This document shows, in pieces, positions 8,322-18,758 of a DNA stretch of 31,546 nt; position 1 is the stretch's first letter, and every line of letters begins with the position of its first letter. The notes under the pieces are model-generated. The model saw nothing but the letters and a program-made list of their open reading frames with translations, had not been told where the DNA came from and ran no database searches. This DNA is from Opitutia bacterium UBA6410 (GTDB lineage Bacteria > Verrucomicrobiota > Verrucomicrobiia > Opitutales > Intestinicryptomonadaceae): the NCBI GenBank assembly GCA_002437405.1, contig DJPO01000059.1:28680-60225 (forward strand), given 5' to 3'. The translations under genes and the position numbers were made by a program.

Positions 8322-9238
8322 GCGCGCAGAGTGCAAAGCTTGCAATTACGATAGGCGACCCCGCGGGAGTCGGCCCCGATGTAATATCGAAATGGGCGGC
8401 GTCCGCGCCAGCCGAACTTTTGCGGCAGGTCGAGGTAATCGCCCACCCGCGCTTTTTGGCGACGCTGCCCGCCGAAGTCGGGAAACGTCCCGTCGGCAGC
8501 CCCGACTTTGTTCCGACTGCGGGCGAACCGTCCGCGGAGGGCTGCAGGGTTGCTTTCGACGCTCTCGAAGCCGCCGCAATGGGTTGCATTGACGGCACAT
8601 ACAGAGCCGTAACTACCGCGCCGATCTCGAAGTACCAGATGCGCAAAATCGGGTTCGAGTTCGCGGGGCAGACCGAATTTTTCGCGGCGCGCTGGGGCGG
8701 CGAGCCCGTGATGAGCTTTGCGGGCAAAGAGCTTATCGTCGCGCTGACAACTTGGCACGAGCCGCTTGCGACTGTTGCCGAGCATCTCGACAAGCCGCGA
8801 ATTTCGCGCGCGGTCGAGGCCGCCGCAATTTTGGCGCGCAAGTTGCGTTTTGCAAAGTCTCCGCGCATAGCCGTCTGCGGTTTCAACCCGCACGCGGGCG
8901 AGGACGGTCTAATCGGGCGCGAGGAAATCGAAAAAATCGACCCCGTGTTGGACTCCCTTCGCCCAGTCTATCCCGACCTTTCCCGAACCCTGCCGCCCGA
9001 CACTGTTTTTGCGCGTATGCGCCGCGGAGAGTTCGACGCAATTGTGGCGATGTACCACGATCAGGCGCTCGCGCCGCTGAAGACGCTCGAGTTTGACGAG
9101 GCTGTGAATATATCGATGAATCTAAACCACTTGCGCACGAGTCCCGACCACGGTACGGGGTATTCGATTGCGGGCAGGGGACTGGCGGACTGCTCGAGCT
9201 TCGCGCACGCGGTGGATTTGGCGTTCAAGCTAAGCTGA
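8318..9238 (+). CDS. pdxA: 4-hydroxythreonine-4-phosphate dehydrogenase PdxA
   Basis: A 306-residue NAD-dependent dehydrogenase of the DXP-dependent vitamin B6 pathway; it oxidises 4-phosphohydroxy-L-threonine for condensation with deoxyxylulose phosphate by PdxJ. The N-terminal GDPAGVGPD motif and all three metal-binding histidines are present: H147 (TTWHEPL), H192 (FNPHAGED) and H247 (MYHDQA). TSPDHGTGY follows in the expected place. The usual GHTE substrate-phosphate loop reads GQTE (Q118), so one conserved His is replaced by Gln. It overlaps lpxA by 4 bases (ATGA) and ends the four-gene run; no obvious terminator follows. It is slightly shorter than E. coli PdxA (329 residues). Confidence 0.93.
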   Translation: MSAQSAKLAITIGDPAGVGPDVISKWAASAPAELLRQVEVIAHPRFLATLPAEVGKRPVGSPDFVPTAGEPSAEGCRVAFDALEAAAMGCIDGTYRAVTTAPISKYQMRKIGFEFAGQTEFFAARWGGEPVMSFAGKELIVALTTWHEPLATVAEHLDKPRISRAVEAAAILARKLRFAKSPRIAVCGFNPHAGEDGLIGREEIEKIDPVLDSLRPVYPDLSRTLPPDTVFARMRRGEFDAIVAMYHDQALAPLKTLEFDEAVNISMNLNHLRTSPDHGTGYSIAGRGLADCSSFAHAVDLAFKLS

Positions 9239-9256
9239 TTTTTTGCGCCTAATTGC

Positions 9257-9286
9257 TTGACGCGCCGCACATTTGCTCCATTATAA
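9257..9286 (+). promoter_or_regulatory. Probable sigma-70 promoter for tig
   Basis: TTGACG at 9257-9262 and TTATAA at 9281-9286 (or TATAAA one base on) are separated by 18 bases and lie about 75 bases before the trigger factor start, in an otherwise gene-free 123-bp gap. Confidence 0.5.
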
Positions 9287-9361
9287 ATAGCCTTTTTACG
9301 GACAACCTCCGCCCGACTCCCGCAACTCGGGAAAGCGCGCGGACTTATACCCTTTAAAATT

Positions 9362-10690
9362 ATGAATACAAAAATCGAAAACATCAGCGATACAAGAAAG
9401 AAGATAATCGTGACCTTCGCTCCCGAGCAGGTCGAAGAAGAAAACGGCAAGGTAATCGCCGCATTCGTGCGCAACGCCAAAATTCCCGGTTTCAGACCCG
9501 GCAAAGCACCGCAGGCGATGGTCGAAAAGCTTTATTCCGAATCCATCAAAGAACAGCTCGAACGCGACCTCACAAGCAAGGCGATTGAAGAGCTCAACGC
9601 AATCAAGGATTTTGACCTCTACGCGGTTGTAGACATCAAGCACGAAAACAAGGACGGTTCGTTCGAACTCGAATTTACCGCCGACATCTACCCCGAAGTC
9701 AAGCTTCCCGAATCGCTCGAAACCAAAGTCGAGCTTGAATCCACCGACGCAACCGACAAGGAAATCGAAAACGCAATCGAGTACTACCGCAACCAGCGCG
9801 CAAAGTACGACGAAGTCGACCGCGAAATCCAAAAGGGCGACTTCGTGCGTCTCTCCTACAAGGGCACGCTCGACGGCAAACCCGTCTCCGAAATCGAAAA
9901 GAATCTCCCCATCTTCGCCGAACAGAAATCCACTTGGGAGGAAGCGGGCAACGACAACGCCCCTGGAGTTCAGGGCGTAGTTCAGGGTATCGTCGGCATG
10001 AAGAAGGGCGAAAAGAAAGTCCTTTCGCACGAATTCCCCAAGGAATTCCCCAACAAGGAACTCGCGGGCAAGAAGGCGGACTACGAAGTCGAAATTTTCG
10101 AAATCCGCGAAAAGAAGCTCCCCGAGCTCGACGCCGAATTCTTCAAGGCTTTTGAAGTCGATTCCCTCGACGCCCTCAAGGAAAAAATCAAGGAGAGCAT
10201 CGTAAACGAAAAGAAGAGCAACAACGAAATCCTCAAGAGACAGTTCGCGGTCGAACAGCTCATGGGCAAGACGGAATTCGTCCTCCCCGAATCGGCTCTC
10301 GAAGACGAACGTCAGGCGATTCTCGAGGAAATGATGATGCGCTTTATGTCCTCCGGCGCGTCCCGCGAAGACATCGAAAAGCACAAGGAATCCCTCTTCG
10401 AAAGCGCGGGCAAGGAAGCCGAAGGCCGCGCAAAGATGCGCATTTTCCTCAACCGCGTCGCAAAGGCAAACGACCTTAAAATCGACAACGAAGACATGAG
10501 CCGCATGCTCTGGCAGGAAGCAATGCGCACGCACACCAAGCCCGAAGAGCTCATCAAGCAGTTGCGCAAGGATCCCTCGCGCACAAACCGCATGCGCTCG
10601 GACGCGCTCCTGCAAAAGGCCATCAACTTCATCGCCGACAAGGCGACGGTTGAAATCAAAAAGCCCGAAGCCGCAGAGGCAGCCAAGTAG
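9362..10690 (+). CDS. tig: Trigger factor (ribosome-associated chaperone)
   Basis: A 442-residue cytosolic chaperone that binds at the ribosome exit tunnel and has peptidyl-prolyl isomerase activity. The ribosome-docking loop GFRPGKAP is at 43-50. The FKBP-type isomerase domain covers about 155-245 (GDFVRLSYKGTLDGKPV through ADYEVEIFEI), and the helical C-terminal substrate cradle fills the rest. It is highly charged, with Glu and Lys throughout, as usual. The start ATG lacks a clear Shine-Dalgarno sequence. A perfect terminator follows 15 bases after the stop, so tig is mainly transcribed apart from clpP and clpX, although the tig-clpP-clpX order is the common bacterial one. Confidence 0.95.
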   Translation: MNTKIENISDTRKKIIVTFAPEQVEEENGKVIAAFVRNAKIPGFRPGKAPQAMVEKLYSESIKEQLERDLTSKAIEELNAIKDFDLYAVVDIKHENKDGSFELEFTADIYPEVKLPESLETKVELESTDATDKEIENAIEYYRNQRAKYDEVDREIQKGDFVRLSYKGTLDGKPVSEIEKNLPIFAEQKSTWEEAGNDNAPGVQGVVQGIVGMKKGEKKVLSHEFPKEFPNKELAGKKADYEVEIFEIREKKLPELDAEFFKAFEVDSLDALKEKIKESIVNEKKSNNEILKRQFAVEQLMGKTEFVLPESALEDERQAILEEMMMRFMSSGASREDIEKHKESLFESAGKEAEGRAKMRIFLNRVAKANDLKIDNEDMSRMLWQEAMRTHTKPEELIKQLRKDPSRTNRMRSDALLQKAINFIADKATVEIKKPEAAEAAK

Positions 10691-10705
10691 TCCGCTACTT
10701 TCCCG

Positions 10706-10739
10706 ACTCCGCGCGTCCGCAAGAGCGCGGAGTTTTTTT
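10706..10739 (+). terminator. Intrinsic terminator after tig
   Basis: ACTCCGCGC (10706-10714) pairs perfectly with GCGCGGAGT (10725-10733) across a 10-base loop, followed by a T run to 10739. Confidence 0.9.
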
Positions 10740-10884
10740 GGCGTTTCCGCATTTGCCGATTCGCGGTTTCCCCGACGCGCCGCACTTTTTCAAACTGCGC
10801 GTTCAGTAAATCCGAAAAAAGCCGATACCATACGGAAACAAAAATTGCGCCGAGCCGAATTCGGCGACAAATACAAGGACAATT

Positions 10885-11481
10885 ATGGGAGAATATTATA
10901 TTCCGACAGTTTTCGAACGCGACGGCAGAACCGAGAGATCTTGGGACGTCTATTCGCGCCTGCTTAAAGACAGAATCGTATTCATCGGCACGCCCATCAC
11001 CGACGGCGTGGCAAATGCGGTAATTGCCCAGCTGCTCTTCCTGCAAATGGAGGACGCAAAAAAGGACGTGCACATTTACATAAACAGCCCTGGCGGCTCG
11101 CTCACGGCGGGCATGGCGATTTACGACACGATGAACTTTCTGCACTGCGACGTTGTAACCTACTGCGTCGGGCAGGCGGCGAGCATGGCGACTATCCTGC
11201 TGGCTGCTGGTACGAAGGGCAAACGCTACTCGCTGCCGAACTCGCGCGTGATGATTCACCAGCCCTACGGCGGCGCGACGGGTCAGGCTCGCGACGTTTC
11301 GATTGCCGCCAACGAAATCCTGCGCTGGCGCACGAAAATCAACGAAATCCTTTCCAAGACCACGGGCAAGTCGGTCGAGCAAATCGAAAAGGACTCCGAC
11401 CGCGACTTCTATATGACCGCCGAAGAGGCTCTCAAATACGGAATCGTGGACAAGGTAATCGAAAGCAAGCGCGACGTCTAA
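10885..11481 (+). CDS. clpP: ATP-dependent Clp protease proteolytic subunit ClpP
   Basis: A 198-residue serine peptidase that assembles into two stacked heptameric rings and degrades substrates fed by ClpX. The catalytic triad is visible: S100 (VGQAASMA), H125 (RVMIHQP) and D174 (DSDRDF). The oxyanion-loop motif INSPGGS is at 66-72. There is little N-terminal propeptide. AAGGAC lies just before the ATG. The clpX start follows the stop by one base, so the two subunits are probably translated together. The 144-bp gap upstream must hold the promoter, which I cannot place firmly. Confidence 0.96.
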   Translation: MGEYYIPTVFERDGRTERSWDVYSRLLKDRIVFIGTPITDGVANAVIAQLLFLQMEDAKKDVHIYINSPGGSLTAGMAIYDTMNFLHCDVVTYCVGQAASMATILLAAGTKGKRYSLPNSRVMIHQPYGGATGQARDVSIAANEILRWRTKINEILSKTTGKSVEQIEKDSDRDFYMTAEEALKYGIVDKVIESKRDV

Positions 11482-11482
11482 A

Positions 11483-12730
11483 ATGGCAAAAGATTCTCCA
11501 ACTTGCAGTTTTTGCGGACGCTCCGCCCGCGAGGCCGGCACGCTTATCCCCAGCGCAAACGGCGCGTTTATCTGCCCGTCGTGCGTGGATACAATCCGCA
11601 ATGCGCTGGAACTGCGCAATATGCAGGTTAAGTCGCAAAGCGTCAACGCGATGCTCGACTTCGATATCAAAACCCCCTCGAAGCTCAAGGCGGCTCTCGA
11701 CGAATACGTCGTCGGGCAGGAGGAGGCGAAGAAAATCCTGAGCGTGGCGGTCTACAACCACTACAAGCGGCTGCGCTCCGAAGTTGCGCAGGGGCGCGAC
11801 GGCGGGGACGATTTTTCGGACGTGGAAATCGAAAAGAGCAACGTTTTGCTAATCGGCCCGACGGGCAGCGGCAAAACGTATCTTGCGCGCACGCTCGCTA
11901 AAATGCTAAACGTGCCGTTCGCAATCGGCGACGCTACAACCGTCACCGAAGCGGGGTACGTCGGCGAGGACGTCGAAAACCTCGTTCTGAATTTGGTCAG
12001 AGCTGCAGATTACGACATCGAGCGCGCCCAGTGTGGTATCGTCTATATCGACGAAATCGACAAAATCGGCTGCAAAAAGGAAAACGTATCGATTACCCGC
12101 GACGTCGGCGGCGAGGGCGTCCAGCAGGCGTTGCTGAAAATTCTCGAAGGCACGGTTTGCAATATCCCCCCGAAGGGCGGAAGAAAGCACCCCGACCAGC
12201 AGTATCTGCGCGTCGACACCCGCAATATCCTCTTCATCTGCGGCGGCGCGTTCGTGGGGCTCGACAAGATAATCGCCCGCAGGACGGAGACGAAAGTCTT
12301 GGGCTTCAATTCCGACTCCGACGGCTCGGCGGAGAACGAGGCCGAAATTCTCGGGAAGGTTCAGCCCGAGGACTTGGTTCAGTTCGGCTTTATCCCCGAA
12401 TTCATCGGGCGACTGCCCGTCGTGTGCTCGCTGGCGCAGCTTACTAAGGCGGATTTGGTTCACATTCTGACGAAGACGAAAAATTCGCTCGTAAAGCAGT
12501 ATTCAAAGCTTCTTTCGCTCGACGGCGCAAAGTTGAGATTCACGGACGGGGCGATAGACGCAATCGCCCAAAAGGCAATCGACATGAAAACGGGCGCGAG
12601 GGCGTTGCGCTCGATAATGGAGGGCGTTATGCTTGACGTTATGTACGAGTTGCCCGACAAAAAGAATAAGGGCGAAGTCGTAATCGACGAAAAGCGCGTG
12701 CTGGCGTCGTTCCCGCAATCCGCAAAATAA
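11483..12730 (+). CDS. clpX: ClpX, AAA+ unfoldase of the ClpXP protease
   Basis: A 415-residue hexameric ATPase that recognises, unfolds and threads proteins into ClpP. The N-terminal zinc-binding domain has C8, C11, C31 and C34 (CSFC and CPSC). Walker A is GPTGSGKT (125-132), Walker B is VYIDEID (187-193), the substrate-gripping pore loop is GYVG (158-161), and the RKH loop appears as GGRKHPDQQ. The C-terminal sensor-2 region has the usual GARALRSIME motif. It begins one base after the clpP stop, and a terminator follows about 40 bases after its own stop. Length and motifs are fully normal. Confidence 0.97.
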   Translation: MAKDSPTCSFCGRSAREAGTLIPSANGAFICPSCVDTIRNALELRNMQVKSQSVNAMLDFDIKTPSKLKAALDEYVVGQEEAKKILSVAVYNHYKRLRSEVAQGRDGGDDFSDVEIEKSNVLLIGPTGSGKTYLARTLAKMLNVPFAIGDATTVTEAGYVGEDVENLVLNLVRAADYDIERAQCGIVYIDEIDKIGCKKENVSITRDVGGEGVQQALLKILEGTVCNIPPKGGRKHPDQQYLRVDTRNILFICGGAFVGLDKIIARRTETKVLGFNSDSDGSAENEAEILGKVQPEDLVQFGFIPEFIGRLPVVCSLAQLTKADLVHILTKTKNSLVKQYSKLLSLDGAKLRFTDGAIDAIAQKAIDMKTGARALRSIMEGVMLDVMYELPDKKNKGEVVIDEKRVLASFPQSAK

Positions 12731-12769
12731 TTTTTTATTTACAACTGTGCCGATAGTCGGCATTTGCGT

Positions 12770-12801
12770 ATCCGCATTCAAAAGGAATGCGGATTTTTTT
12801 T
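12770..12801 (+). terminator. Intrinsic terminator after clpX
   Basis: ATCCGCATTC (12770-12779) pairs with GAATGCGGAT (12785-12794) around AAAAG, followed by T to 12801. Confidence 0.92.
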
Positions 12802-12854
12802 CGCGAAACCTTGCAAGCGTTTGTTTTTCGTGTACAAAGGGAGGTCTTTTTACG

Positions 12855-14042
12855 ATGAATAGGACGCTTTTTTTGATTACTCTTGCGGGACTTTCGGCAT
12901 TCGGGCCGTTTGTCACCGATATGTATTTGCCCGCGCTCCCGAGCCTTCCCGACGCGTTTTCGACGACCGCGTTTTGGATTCAGATGAGCATGAGCGTGTG
13001 TATGCTCGGGCTTGCCGCAGGGCAGCTTGTCGTCGGGCCGCTTAGCGACAAGTACGGGCGGCGCGCTCCGCTTTTGGCTTCGATGTGGCTTTTTGTCTTC
13101 GCGACAATCGGGTGCGTCTTTGCTGGTGACATCTATTTTTTCGTCGCGATGCGCTTTTTGCAGGGTGTTGCGGGCGCGGGCGGAATCGTTTTGTCGAGGT
13201 CGATTTCTTCGGATAAATATTCGGGGCTGGAGCTTGTCAAATTTCTGGCGATGATTGCCGCCGTCCACAGTATCGCGCCCGTCGCCGCCCCGATTGTCGG
13301 CGGGATAACCCTGAAATTTGCCGATTGGCGGGCGATTTTCGTCTGCCTGCTGGTTCTCGGGGTGGTTTTGCTCGCGCTTTCGTACGGAATCGGAGAGTCG
13401 CTCGAGAAGTCGCGTCGCTCGAAGCTTTCGGCTCTCGATACGTTCGGGCTTTTCGGGAACGTTTTCCGCGACAGGGTCGCGCTCTCGTACATATTGCAAC
13501 AGGGGGCGATGTCGGCTGTTTTGTTTACCTATATTTCCGCCTCGCCGTTTATTTTCGAGAACGTCTACGGGCTTTCGCCTATGGCGTTTAGTGGCGTCTT
13601 TGCGCTCAATGCGGTGGGTATCGGGATTGGCGCGTGGATTTCCGCCAAATTCCGCAGACGGCGGCACGCGGTAGTTTTTTCGGGATTTTCGATTTCCGTG
13701 TTCGTCGGCGCGGCTGCGATTGCGATTCTGCTGGGCGCAGGGGTTGCGGTTGTCGAGGCGTGCCTGTTTTTCACCCTGCTTTCGTTCGGGATAGCAGCTC
13801 CCGCCGCCGCCGCGATTGTACTCGACAGCCAGCGGCAAAATTCGGGGACTGCGGCGGCTCTCTTGGGGGCGCTCCCGTTCTTTGTCGGGGCGATGGCGGC
13901 TCCGACAGTCGCGCTCGGGGACGAGCGGATTTCCTTTTCTGCGGTGGCGTTTTCGGGCGCGGTTTGCGCCGCAGTGCTTTCGTTAATCGCGCGCAACTAC
14001 CAAAAGAAATTCGGGCCGACGACCGCCGAAGGGGAGAACTAA
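12855..14042 (+). CDS. Bcr/CflA-family MFS drug efflux transporter
   Basis: A 395-residue inner-membrane major-facilitator protein with about 12 hydrophobic helices. The family start LAGLSAFGPFVTDMYLPALP and the motif A loop GPLSDKYGRRAPLL (between helices 2 and 3) place it in the Bcr/CflA drug:proton antiporter group, which exports bicyclomycin, chloramphenicol, sulfonamides or small metabolites; the substrate is not known here. I chose ATG 12855 because it gives the normal N-terminus and has AAAGGGAGG about 10 bases upstream; the frame is open further upstream but runs into the clpX terminator. It ends one base before the SMR gene, so the two efflux proteins are probably made from one mRNA. 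Confidence 0.88.
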   Translation: MNRTLFLITLAGLSAFGPFVTDMYLPALPSLPDAFSTTAFWIQMSMSVCMLGLAAGQLVVGPLSDKYGRRAPLLASMWLFVFATIGCVFAGDIYFFVAMRFLQGVAGAGGIVLSRSISSDKYSGLELVKFLAMIAAVHSIAPVAAPIVGGITLKFADWRAIFVCLLVLGVVLLALSYGIGESLEKSRRSKLSALDTFGLFGNVFRDRVALSYILQQGAMSAVLFTYISASPFIFENVYGLSPMAFSGVFALNAVGIGIGAWISAKFRRRRHAVVFSGFSISVFVGAAAIAILLGAGVAVVEACLFFTLLSFGIAAPAAAAIVLDSQRQNSGTAAALLGALPFFVGAMAAPTVALGDERISFSAVAFSGAVCAAVLSLIARNYQKKFGPTTAEGEN

Positions 14043-14043
14043 T

Positions 14044-14376
14044 ATGAAAGCCTACGCGATTTTATTTTGCGCGATATTATTCGAAGTCTGCGCGACTTCG
14101 CTCATCAAAAAGAGCGACGGATTTACGAATCTTGTTCCGTCGGTTGCGCTGATATTCTGCTACGCAATTTCCTTTTATCTGCTTTCGATTTGCGTGAAGA
14201 CTATCCCGCTCGGGGTTGCGTATGCGATTTGGTCGGGCGTGGGGATTGTGGCGATTTCGCTCGTCGGATTTTTCGTCTACCGCCAAGTGCTCGACTGCCC
14301 TGCGATAATCGGGATTGTTCTGATAACGGCGGGTTGTCTTATAATAAATCTGTTGTCGAAGTCTTCCGCGCACTAA
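14044..14376 (+). CDS. Small multidrug resistance (SMR/EmrE-like) transporter
   Basis: A 110-residue protein with four membrane helices. The proton- and drug-binding Glu of the SMR family is E14 (ILFEVCAT), and Y40, Y60 and W63 (AYAIWSGVG) occupy the conserved EmrE positions. Members work as dual-topology dimers and export quaternary ammonium compounds, guanidinium or polyamines. It has GGGGAG as ribosome-binding site, located at the end of the preceding MFS gene, and is translated directly after it. No clear terminator follows before the convergent operon. Confidence 0.9.
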   Translation: MKAYAILFCAILFEVCATSLIKKSDGFTNLVPSVALIFCYAISFYLLSICVKTIPLGVAYAIWSGVGIVAISLVGFFVYRQVLDCPAIIGIVLITAGCLIINLLSKSSAH

Positions 14377-14536
14377 TCGGCACGGAGGTTTTTTTTATGT
14401 GGCAGTGCGCGCTTTGGATGTGGGGCTTGGCAGGGGAGGGCTGGCTCTTCGCAGTGGCGCGGCGGTAGAAATGTGATTTTTTGTGGAGCGTTAGCACGAA
14501 GAGACGCAGCGTCAGGCGGTTTACCGCGCCAGCGTT

Positions 14537-14976
14537 CTACTTTTGCTCCTCTTTTTCGGGTGCAAAATATTTCGCCATTACAGAGTCGCCGACGAGTGCG
14601 TCGCCCTCGGCGATTTCAAACGCCGCGCACGAAAGATGGGTTATCCCAGTGGGCTTTAAAATGGAGGTCGGGTTCATCGTGGCGTCGCACCCGAAAAACA
14701 CTACTTTGCGGTCTGGGCTGCGGAAGTTTGTCGTTATGTTTACGATAATGATGTTCCCGTCCCTGCGGATTATCTTGCCCAAGTAGACGTCGATGTCGCG
14801 CTCGGGCGGTGGATTTATTATCCGCGCCCGCTTTGTCGGCGACGGCGCGTTGAGCCCGCGGCGCATCGACTGCGCGTTTGCGGTCTGTGCAAAAAGCATT
14901 GCGGCGCACGCAAAAACAAAACCCGCGCACAGGTATGCGCGGAGTTTCGAAAAAAAACCTGTTGCGGCGGACGGCA

Positions 14977-14977
<1 letters not shown>
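14537..14977 (-). CDS. Small secreted protein of unknown function, coupled to rpoD
   Basis: A 146-residue protein I do not recognise. Residues 1-36 form a signal peptide (LRAYLCAGFVFACAAMLFAQTANA). The mature part is a compact, probably beta-rich domain (DVYLGKIIRRDGNIIIVNI, RKVVFFGCDATMNPTSI, CAAFEIAEGDALVGDSV), reminiscent of small periplasmic beta-barrels such as OB- or SH3-like folds; this is only a guess. Its start overlaps the rpoD stop as TAATG, so translation follows on from the sigma factor. It is the last gene of the TPR-dnaG-rpoD unit. The two Cys could form a disulfide. Confidence 0.7.
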
Positions 14978-16884
<1,907 letters not shown>

Positions 16885-16901
16885 TGTGTCTCGAAGAAAG
16901 T

Positions 16902-18752
16902 TCAGTGCGCGATTTCGATTCGCGCGGGCGGGGTTGCCGATAACTTCCTCAACGCGCTTATGCGTTTGAGTATGTCGAATTTTTCCGCCGAATCCCTACT
17001 ATCGGCAAGAATGAGTTGTTTGTTAAGGTCTTGGATTTCCTTTTTTATGAAATTGTGGTAAATCTTGGCGATACATTCGTTTGCCGTTTTTGCGGGGTTG
17101 TCCATCGCGGAGTTTTGTTCGGACAGTATTTTGTAGAGCAGGTTTTTTTCATCTTTGTCGTCGAAGAACGTCTCTATGTCCGAAACCGAGAATCCTTCGC
17201 CTTCGCGGTAGAGCCCGAGGATTTTCCGCAACGCCGACGCCGCGGGAGTATCCCCGTCGATCCATTCGTCTTGGAGTATACCCGCCATCGCTTGCGCAAC
17301 GTTTTCATTATAAAGACAAACCATTAAAGAATCGTATACGGCGTTTGTCAACATTTCAGACGAATCTTTTTTCGGGGCGGGTTCGGGGCGCGATTCGTAT
17401 TTTGCGGGCGCGTTGGACGCGGCGCGGTACGACTTGTAGTCTTCGGCGACCGACGGGAAGTCCACCAAAAACGCGTTCGAGATTTCCCGCAAATAGTCGT
17501 CGCGCAATACCATGGAGGGGGCGGCGTCCACGATTTCGAAAAGCCGCAGCATAGCCGCGCGCTTGTCGGCGGCTGTCGGGTTCGGGGTGTCGGCGAGTAT
17601 CGTTTTTGCGGCGAACGTGAGGGCGGTCTGCTTTTTGTTCCCGACGAGCTCGCGCATTGCATCGACCCCGAATTTTTTAATGAAAGTGTCTGGGTCTTCG
17701 CCGTCGGGCAGGGCGGCGACAAACGGTTCGACGTCGGATTTTATGCAGATCGGGATTACCCGCAACGCTGCCTTGCGCCCCGCCGAGTCGCCGTCGAAAA
17801 GCAGCACGACTTTGTTTGCGAATCTGCGGATTAGCGCGAAGTGCTCCGCGCCCGCCGCCGTCCCCTGCGTTGCGACAGTGTTTTTGAAGCCCGCGCAGAA
17901 CATTCTGATTGCGTCGAGCTGCCCCTCCACGACGATACATGTATTCTTTTCGCGGATTTCGTTCTTCGCCTTGTCGAGGTTGAAGACGGTGGCGTTTTTC
18001 TTGAAAATTTCGGTTTCGCGGGAATTTACGTATTTGCCCTCTTCGGACGGAATGTCGGGAGTAAAGCGCGTCTTGCGGGCTGTGAATGCGATGACTCTGC
18101 CCTGAATGTCGGCGATGGGTATCATCATTCGCCCCCTGAACCTCGCGTAGAAGTCGCGCAGGGGCTCTTCGGGCTTGCCGTAGAATATGCCGCTTGCGAT
18201 TACCGCCTCGCGCGAGTATTTTTTCTGGGCGAGGATTTTTTTCAGCCCGTCCGACGACGGCGGCGCAAAGCCGATGCGCAGGGTTTTTGCGTCGTCGAGC
18301 GAAAATCCGCGCTCCTGTGTCCAGTAGTTGCGGATTTCCTGCGCCTGCGGGGTGTCGGCGAAGAAATTTTCGGCGTACCAGTTGGCGGCGTCTTCGTGTA
18401 TGTCGTAGATTTGTTTGCGCAGGCTTGTCGCCGACGGGTCGGTTTTGCCGCCCTTTTCGTACTCGAGTTTCACCCCGTACTTGTTTGCCAGAAACTCGAC
18501 CGCCTCGACGAACGAAAGGTTCTCCTTTTGCCTGATGAACGAGATGATGTCGCCGCCGATTCCCGTCGAAAAGCAGTGGAAGAAATTTTTGTCGGGGTGG
18601 ACGAAAAACGACGGGGTCTTTTCGGTCGTAAACGGGCTGAGCCCCTTGTACGACGAGCCCGCCTTTTTCAGCGACACGTACGCCGAAACAACGTCGTAGA
18701 TATTCACCCGCGACTTGAGTTCCTCGATGCTCGACTCTTTGATTTTCGGCAT
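16902..18752 (-). CDS. dnaG: DNA primase DnaG with altered zinc site
   Basis: A 616-residue primase that makes RNA primers at the replication fork. The N-terminal zinc-ribbon domain (about 5-100) keeps the family framework (EKTPSF, HCF, GGD), but three of four zinc ligands are replaced: the CPFH motif reads SPFT (S39, T42), and the second pair keeps C60 while C64 of E. coli is T63. The TOPRIM catalytic domain is intact, with VVEGQLDAI and LLFDGDSAGRKAA. The C-terminal part is helical and should contact the replicative helicase. It follows the TPR lipoprotein by 6 bases and precedes rpoD by 17. I checked the codons for the replaced ligands (AGC, ACG, ACG) in the sequence. Confidence 0.93.
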   Translation of the reverse strand: MPKIKESSIEELKSRVNIYDVVSAYVSLKKAGSSYKGLSPFTTEKTPSFFVHPDKNFFHCFSTGIGGDIISFIRQKENLSFVEAVEFLANKYGVKLEYEKGGKTDPSATSLRKQIYDIHEDAANWYAENFFADTPQAQEIRNYWTQERGFSLDDAKTLRIGFAPPSSDGLKKILAQKKYSREAVIASGIFYGKPEEPLRDFYARFRGRMMIPIADIQGRVIAFTARKTRFTPDIPSEEGKYVNSRETEIFKKNATVFNLDKAKNEIREKNTCIVVEGQLDAIRMFCAGFKNTVATQGTAAGAEHFALIRRFANKVVLLFDGDSAGRKAALRVIPICIKSDVEPFVAALPDGEDPDTFIKKFGVDAMRELVGNKKQTALTFAAKTILADTPNPTAADKRAAMLRLFEIVDAAPSMVLRDDYLREISNAFLVDFPSVAEDYKSYRAASNAPAKYESRPEPAPKKDSSEMLTNAVYDSLMVCLYNENVAQAMAGILQDEWIDGDTPAASALRKILGLYREGEGFSVSDIETFFDDKDEKNLLYKILSEQNSAMDNPAKTANECIAKIYHNFIKKEIQDLNKQLILADSRDSAEKFDILKRISALRKLSATPPARIEIAH

Positions 18753-18758
18753 ATTTGC

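Noticed and set aside
9296..10615. Long open frame antisense to tig
   Set aside because: Low-complexity product rich in Phe, Leu, Val and Glu with no motifs. It arises from codon bias of the true gene on the other strand, which has clear trigger factor motifs.
14498..14540. Short palindromes (GACGCAGCGTC, GGTTTACC) at the convergent gene junction
   Set aside because: Too short and without a T-run, so I could not call a terminator. They may be related to the intergenic hairpin family, but the similarity is weak.
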